From: Deltaproteobacteria bacterium
GTDB taxonomy: Bacteria > Myxococcota_C > UBA6777
Direction of reading: 5' to 3'
Length of the DNA stretch: 64,000 nucleotides
NCBI GenBank assembly: GCA_002731275.1
Contig: PCBK01000029.1
Coordinates: 124,001 to 188,000, forward strand
Shown: positions 61,601 through 64,000 of the stretch, piece by piece
How the letters are laid out: each line of letters starts with the position of its first letter
Numbering within the stretch: position 1 is the stretch's first letter
Program-made: the position numbers and the translations under genes
Notes under the pieces: generated by a model
Told to the model about the DNA's origin: nothing
The model's input: only the letters and a program-made list of their open reading frames with translations
Database searches by the model: none

Positions 61601-61722
61601 CGCATATCCGTAGGATCTTTCTTCAGTGCGCTTTGCACTTCCTCGATAGCACGCTGGAGTTGACCTTTTCCCAGGATCCCGCGAACGCGACCGAATATCG
61701 AAGAACTAGGCTTCTTTGGCAC
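58621..61722 (-). CDS. Large TPR protein with acidic linkers
   Basis: A 1033-residue protein from a GTG start with AGGAG 7 bases upstream. The N-terminal 300 residues hold about seven tetratricopeptide repeats (for example ...LLHKLGDLYAKSDQLPQAVEAYVKVAE...). Residues about 300-345 are acidic repeats of VEEV(S/D)(N/D)FE, then more helical repeats to about 450, then a long Pro/Glu/Asp-rich disordered region (about 480-800). The C-terminal 180 residues again contain TPRs (GIAYREMGLFSQAVEAFELC, AQGRIDEAIQSYQLAL). It has no signal peptide or membrane helix. It probably serves as a scaffold for protein assembly; its place after pilQ, the Roadblock gene and efp hints at a link with pilus or motility, which is inference. 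Confidence 0.82.
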   Translation of the reverse strand: MPKKPSSSIFGRVRGILGKGQLQRAIEEVQSALKKDPTDMRLLHKLGDLYAKSDQLPQAVEAYVKVAETYFERSFFQKSLAVYKKVSKLVPERLDLQHRLAEVYGALDRRSDALNQYQELAQAYESRQLTSKCIAVFREMVQLEPTNIPIRVKLAELYLSTSSQEEAIDEFLDALSQLKGEQRWSDYIKVAERLLFVDPENLDILKNLAELYLHEDDTMKAVAKLQQAFKIDRQDPDTLELLAEAFIKLGQHKKILSVLHELAKVYTSNNATDKAREVYQQILEYDPNDAVAHQGLQTLPPESVEEMEAVAVEEVSNFDVEEVEEVDNFEVEEVSDFEDNTTEAPLSAPQSTSEIDELVAEAEVYLKYGLLHKVQETLDNVLPQEPNHYRARKLQIDLLRQQDEHEQAASQLLQLARELGKTPEGLECVEAILEFEELSAELQEEAYQLHVSLQNIATPAPASEVQEIEYHDFDDDDDTTYQPSSQVEMMGVSEVVEEVEEIEDIDMLSHESLEAIPAAPPAQVYDDASETTDIREAFVPPVSDPTPAESFPVPEPPAASTPYTPPAFAPPEEEKGDDPFAQFLSSRDKQEIEDEDIHQATGNFESFLSEPIEVEQPQTPGGSGAGWGDEGVSDMEAAAARLEALIRAKEGDEEENGGVDAAPPTPPPPAPFSIPAPPTPATAQEEVQEEAPPPLSFTPPPPSQPVEEPMLDEEPMLDGDATPAEGVPSFSEEIPQDTTTSSMEAIDSIEEPLATDPTPAEGVPSFSDQATQESFELDDVDGLLDGFDDGEELVEDAGDLIIEEFDEFSQYAEELEEAILYMEQEEYEYALELYQQVLEQDPENKEAREGHDKALIGIERQNKAREQQRAEAIEFDLDSALGTTTPGSSRSRARAVEAINEFTKAVQEQVGEEEGETHFELGIAYREMGLFSQAVEAFELCRRGRYREIDSLKMIGHCQIAQGRIDEAIQSYQLALEHPNLRPAERVDLLFESGSAYELGNMAEQALQCFEEVSQIDADYRGVQEKIQNLRSL

Positions 61723-61803
61723 TCTCCATCTCCTGATTTTCCGTGTCGTAGGTCGAAGACCTGCCGTGTTGGCAGGGAGATCCTACACTTGTTTGGGTGT
61801 CCG

Positions 61804-62367
61804 TTACTCTTTGACTCGTTCTACATAATCGCCAGTGCGTGTGTCGATGCGAATTTTTTCGCCCTCTTCGACAAACAGTGGAACCTGTACAACTGCGCCA
61901 GTTTCGATCGTTGCAGGCTTTGTTGAGCCGCTCACAGTGTCACCACGAACACCTGGATCGGTTTGGGTGATGACAAAATTGAGGAAGGTGGGCAATTCAA
62001 TGTCGATCGCGCTACCTTTGTAGAAGAGGACTTCGACGTCGATATTTTCTTTGAGAAAGTTGGTCGCATCGCCGAGGTTTTCGGCGGGGATCATGATGGA
62101 CTCATAAGTGGTCAGGTTCATGAAGTTGTAATCTTCGCCGTCGCTGTACATGTACTGCATTGCGTTTTTTTCGAGGTCGGGTTTTCCGACTTTCTCGCCG
62201 CTCTTAAAGGTCTTCTCCAGCACGTTGCCTGTGACCAGGTTTTTGAGCTTTGTACGGACAAAAGCGTTGCCTTTTCCGGGTTTCACGTGTTGGAAGTAGA
62301 CGATGTTGTAGGGATCGCCATCGACTTCTATTTTCAATCCTCTGCGGAATTGGTTCGTCGAGTACAT
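61804..62367 (-). CDS. efp: Elongation factor P
   Basis: A 187-residue translation factor of usual length. The start is at the ATG at 62367; the product opens MYSTNQFRRGLKIEVDG, and AGGAG lies 10 bases upstream. The exposed loop HVKPGKGNAF contains the Lys that is modified in many EF-P. Other motifs are VLEKTFKSGEKV, YMYSDGEDYNFM and the C-terminal oligonucleotide-binding-fold motif GDTVSGSTKPATIETGAVVQVPLF. EF-P eases ribosome stalling at consecutive prolines, which are abundant in proteins of this window. No modification enzyme is seen nearby. Confidence 0.97.
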   Translation of the reverse strand: MYSTNQFRRGLKIEVDGDPYNIVYFQHVKPGKGNAFVRTKLKNLVTGNVLEKTFKSGEKVGKPDLEKNAMQYMYSDGEDYNFMNLTTYESIMIPAENLGDATNFLKENIDVEVLFYKGSAIDIELPTFLNFVITQTDPGVRGDTVSGSTKPATIETGAVVQVPLFVEEGEKIRIDTRTGDYVERVKE

Positions 62368-62492
62368 AAATAGGATTCTCCTCAAATCAAAATATAGCGC
62401 CAATCACAATCAGCGCGATGCACATGCGCCCTCCGAGGATGGACAAGGGAGGGACATTTATTCTCGTTTGAATGGGTCGGGTAGGGGGTGCC

Positions 62493-62864
62493 TTAGGAGA
62501 AGAGATCTTGCTCTAATCCCGCAGCTGTTGAGCGTAGGTAGTACTTACCTTTTCCTGTGTTTCCGTCCGATGTCAGGCTTAACAAAAGAAAGTATTCATC
62601 CGTCAAAAAGCGGAAGATCGCGATTTGATCCTCTGAATGGATGACAAACTCTGTGGGTTCGCCAAACTGTGTTTGGGATGATATCTGGCGGAGTTGGTGG
62701 AAAAGGCCCGTGTTTTCAATGCCAAAGGTGATGGGATCGAAGTTGCTGTGGGCGTTGGGTGCTTTGTAAGAGTCGATCGGGATCCCGTCGGACCCCATCA
62801 GTACACACGCGACACCACCTTCAATTCGTTCGACAAGGTGCTTCAACTTCTCTTGAAATCCCAT
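62493..62864 (-). CDS. Roadblock/LC7-family protein
   Basis: A 123-residue single-domain protein in the size range of MglB. The sequence LVERIEGGVACVLMGSDGIPIDSYK near residues 10-35 is a Roadblock signature (helix, strand, DG turn, helix), and two further strands lie on EFVIHSEDQIAIFRFL and EYFLLLSL. Roadblock proteins regulate Ras-like GTPases (MglB for MglA in gliding and pilus polarity) or form scaffolds. It lies between a pilQ-linked lipoprotein gene and efp. No small GTPase lies in the window, so the partner is elsewhere or different. Confidence 0.8.
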   Translation of the reverse strand: MGFQEKLKHLVERIEGGVACVLMGSDGIPIDSYKAPNAHSNFDPITFGIENTGLFHQLRQISSQTQFGEPTEFVIHSEDQIAIFRFLTDEYFLLLSLTSDGNTGKGKYYLRSTAAGLEQDLFS

Positions 62865-63067
62865 GATATTCTACTACCTCACTTTCGCATGGTCCCCAAA
62901 GCAGCTTTTGGGGAGTTCACGTGGATTGGGCGATGGGAGGATCACAATGTTACGTGAATCTCTTCATTCATGCTTAACGCAAAGTCAACGAAAAGTCAAC
63001 TCTTCGGCAGCAAAGCTCGGGAGGGGAGAATGTGTCGGGAGATCAAGAGAAGGGGAGGGGGGGATGC

Positions 63068-63859
63068 TCAGGGATCTTCGGTGGTGGTTTGTTCGAGACA
63101 AGCGTTGTCCTGTCCTACACAAGAGGTGGAAGCACCACTTGACGCACAGTTCGCGTTGGTCCCTTTTGAGTTGTCGAGACAACCATTACACACGAGGATA
63201 GGGTATTTGATGATGGGTGTGGAGAGCTTTGCACCTGTTCCTGAAAGACCAAAGAATTGAATGTTGGCCGTGACAGTAAAGTAGGGAAAGACCTGTGAGC
63301 CTGCAGTGATTTTCAACTCAGGCGCTGTTGTCCAGAGAGAAGCTGTCTCCACAGCGACAACAGGCAAGTTTTTGATGTCGACACTGTTGACAGTTGTCGT
63401 GGCTGACTGGCCTGCATTCGCTGTTGTCGAGTCAAATCCACCAACGACAGAGGGCTCAACTCGTGCGTAAAACTCTTGCACACGTGCGTTGTCTTCGGTT
63501 GAGTAGAGCGCGTCTGTTTCAGGAATCCCGAAGGTCTTTGGGTATGTGTACCATACCTTCATCTCGTTGATCTCGATGTAGTTTGTCTCTGGGACGAAGG
63601 TGTTGGGGTTACCTGAGACGGCCAACCAGTTGGAGAGGCTGACTGTCAAAGAATACTCTCGTCGGACGCTTACGTCGATTTTACCACCAGCGATGCTGCT
63701 ACCATCACAGTCTTTCAATCCACTGACTTGCAGGGAGTAAGAAGTGGGGAGACAAGCAATCATCGCCCATCCTGTGAGCAAGAGCCCAAGGAGTAACGCG
63801 TGAAACGGCATGCGATTGCGTTTGGATGTTTGTCGAATCAAAGAAGTTTGCTTTTTCAT
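63068..63859 (-). CDS. Lipoprotein translationally coupled to pilQ
   Basis: A 263-residue lipoprotein with a lipobox-like WAMIAC near residue 36 and a basic N-terminus. The ATG overlaps the pilQ TGA by two bases (ATGA), so it is translationally coupled to pilQ. The mature part is strand-rich and contains several 'T-Y-P-K-x-F' aromatic segments and a late VCNGCLDNSKG and CVGQDNACLE (four or more Cys). I recognise no family, but its position suggests a type IV pilus or secretin accessory lipoprotein (pilotin or pilus-related). Confidence 0.7.
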   Translation of the reverse strand: MKKQTSLIRQTSKRNRMPFHALLLGLLLTGWAMIACLPTSYSLQVSGLKDCDGSSIAGGKIDVSVRREYSLTVSLSNWLAVSGNPNTFVPETNYIEINEMKVWYTYPKTFGIPETDALYSTEDNARVQEFYARVEPSVVGGFDSTTANAGQSATTTVNSVDIKNLPVVAVETASLWTTAPELKITAGSQVFPYFTVTANIQFFGLSGTGAKLSTPIIKYPILVCNGCLDNSKGTNANCASSGASTSCVGQDNACLEQTTTEDP

Positions 63860-64000
63860 TGTCGTCTCCCTCCGAGCGTTTGTGCACGGTTGATGATACG
63901 TGGTGTGACGAAGATGAGAAGTTCTGCGCGGTTGTCATTACGAGTATAGTTCTGGAACAACGCACCAAGCAAGGGGATATGAGAGAAAAATGGTACTTGG
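63856..64000 (-). CDS. pilQ: Type IV pilus secretin PilQ, C-terminal fragment
   Basis: Only the last 48 codons are present; the gene runs out of the window at the right edge. The translated end reads VPFFSHIPLLGALF followed by RAELLIFVTPRI, which is the characteristic C-terminal signature of secretins (PilQ/PulD), especially LLIFVTPRII. This is the outer-membrane pore of the type IV pilus. PilQ rather than a type II or III secretin is preferred from the sequence and from the Roadblock gene nearby, but other secretins share the motif. Confidence 0.85.
   Translation of the reverse strand, partial: QVPFFSHIPLLGALFQNYTRNDNRAELLIFVTPRIINRAQTLGGRRQ

Overview
The window reads as a chromosomal segment of a Gram-negative, predatory or social deltaproteobacterium-like organism, most likely Myxococcota or a relative such as Bradymonadia. 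Evidence for this: many secreted or lipoprotein genes carry the CNGxDDDCDGxVD-type (MopE-like) cysteine/aspartate repeats; three proteins end in a Cys + membrane helix + Arg tail resembling MYXO-CTERM; several Roadblock/LC7 proteins are present; and a type IV pilus secretin (PilQ) lies at the right edge. Base composition looks near balanced, which is low for classical myxobacteria, so I do not name a genus. No tRNA, rRNA, CRISPR, IS element or phage gene was recognised.

Layout. 1-7300: the end of a coiled-coil protein, then a complete oligopeptide ABC importer (oppA, oppB, oppC, oppD, oppF) with a tiny leader ORF before oppB and an unusual membrane extension on OppF. 7430-12260: a ceramidase-like membrane protein, a winged-helix-like protein and glycine dehydrogenase gcvP. 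12623-14479: a MopE-repeat lipoprotein. 14650-20250: a compact five-gene operon with overlapping or abutting genes (disordered protein with a helical tail, MinD/ParA ATPase, two Roadblock-like proteins, a tandem V4R-like protein); this is the best candidate for an undescribed system. 20361-33418: a vWA/MopE surface protein, DUF2071 protein, membrane proteins, PAP2 phosphatase, a BamE-like lipoprotein, a cysteine-free FmdB-like protein, a POT peptide transporter, a SprT-like metalloprotease and further cell-surface proteins.

33572-47000: orphan histidine kinase, M20 amidohydrolase, PabB-PabC fusion, S9 prolyl-oligopeptidase, ferredoxin-thioredoxin-reductase-like protein, an N-formylglutamate-amidohydrolase-like protein, a trypsin-like protease with MopE repeats, and an OmpA-like protein with thrombospondin type 3 repeats. 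46984-56004: CAP-domain lipoprotein, YebC regulator, an esterase lipoprotein whose alpha/beta-hydrolase fold appears circularly permuted, Kazal-domain protein, SPFH protein, AmpG-like permease and a TetR regulator with two upstream palindromes. 56228-64000 (all minus strand): pilQ, a lipoprotein, a Roadblock protein, elongation factor P, a 1033-residue TPR protein, an MJ0042 zinc-finger membrane protein and a repeat protein.

Themes: peptide capture and breakdown (Opp and POT transporters, M20, S9, trypsin-like and SprT-like proteases, a Kazal inhibitor) fits a predatory or saprophytic life. The Roadblock, ParA and PilQ genes point to polarity or motility control. All functional calls come from reading motifs by eye; no database search was run.
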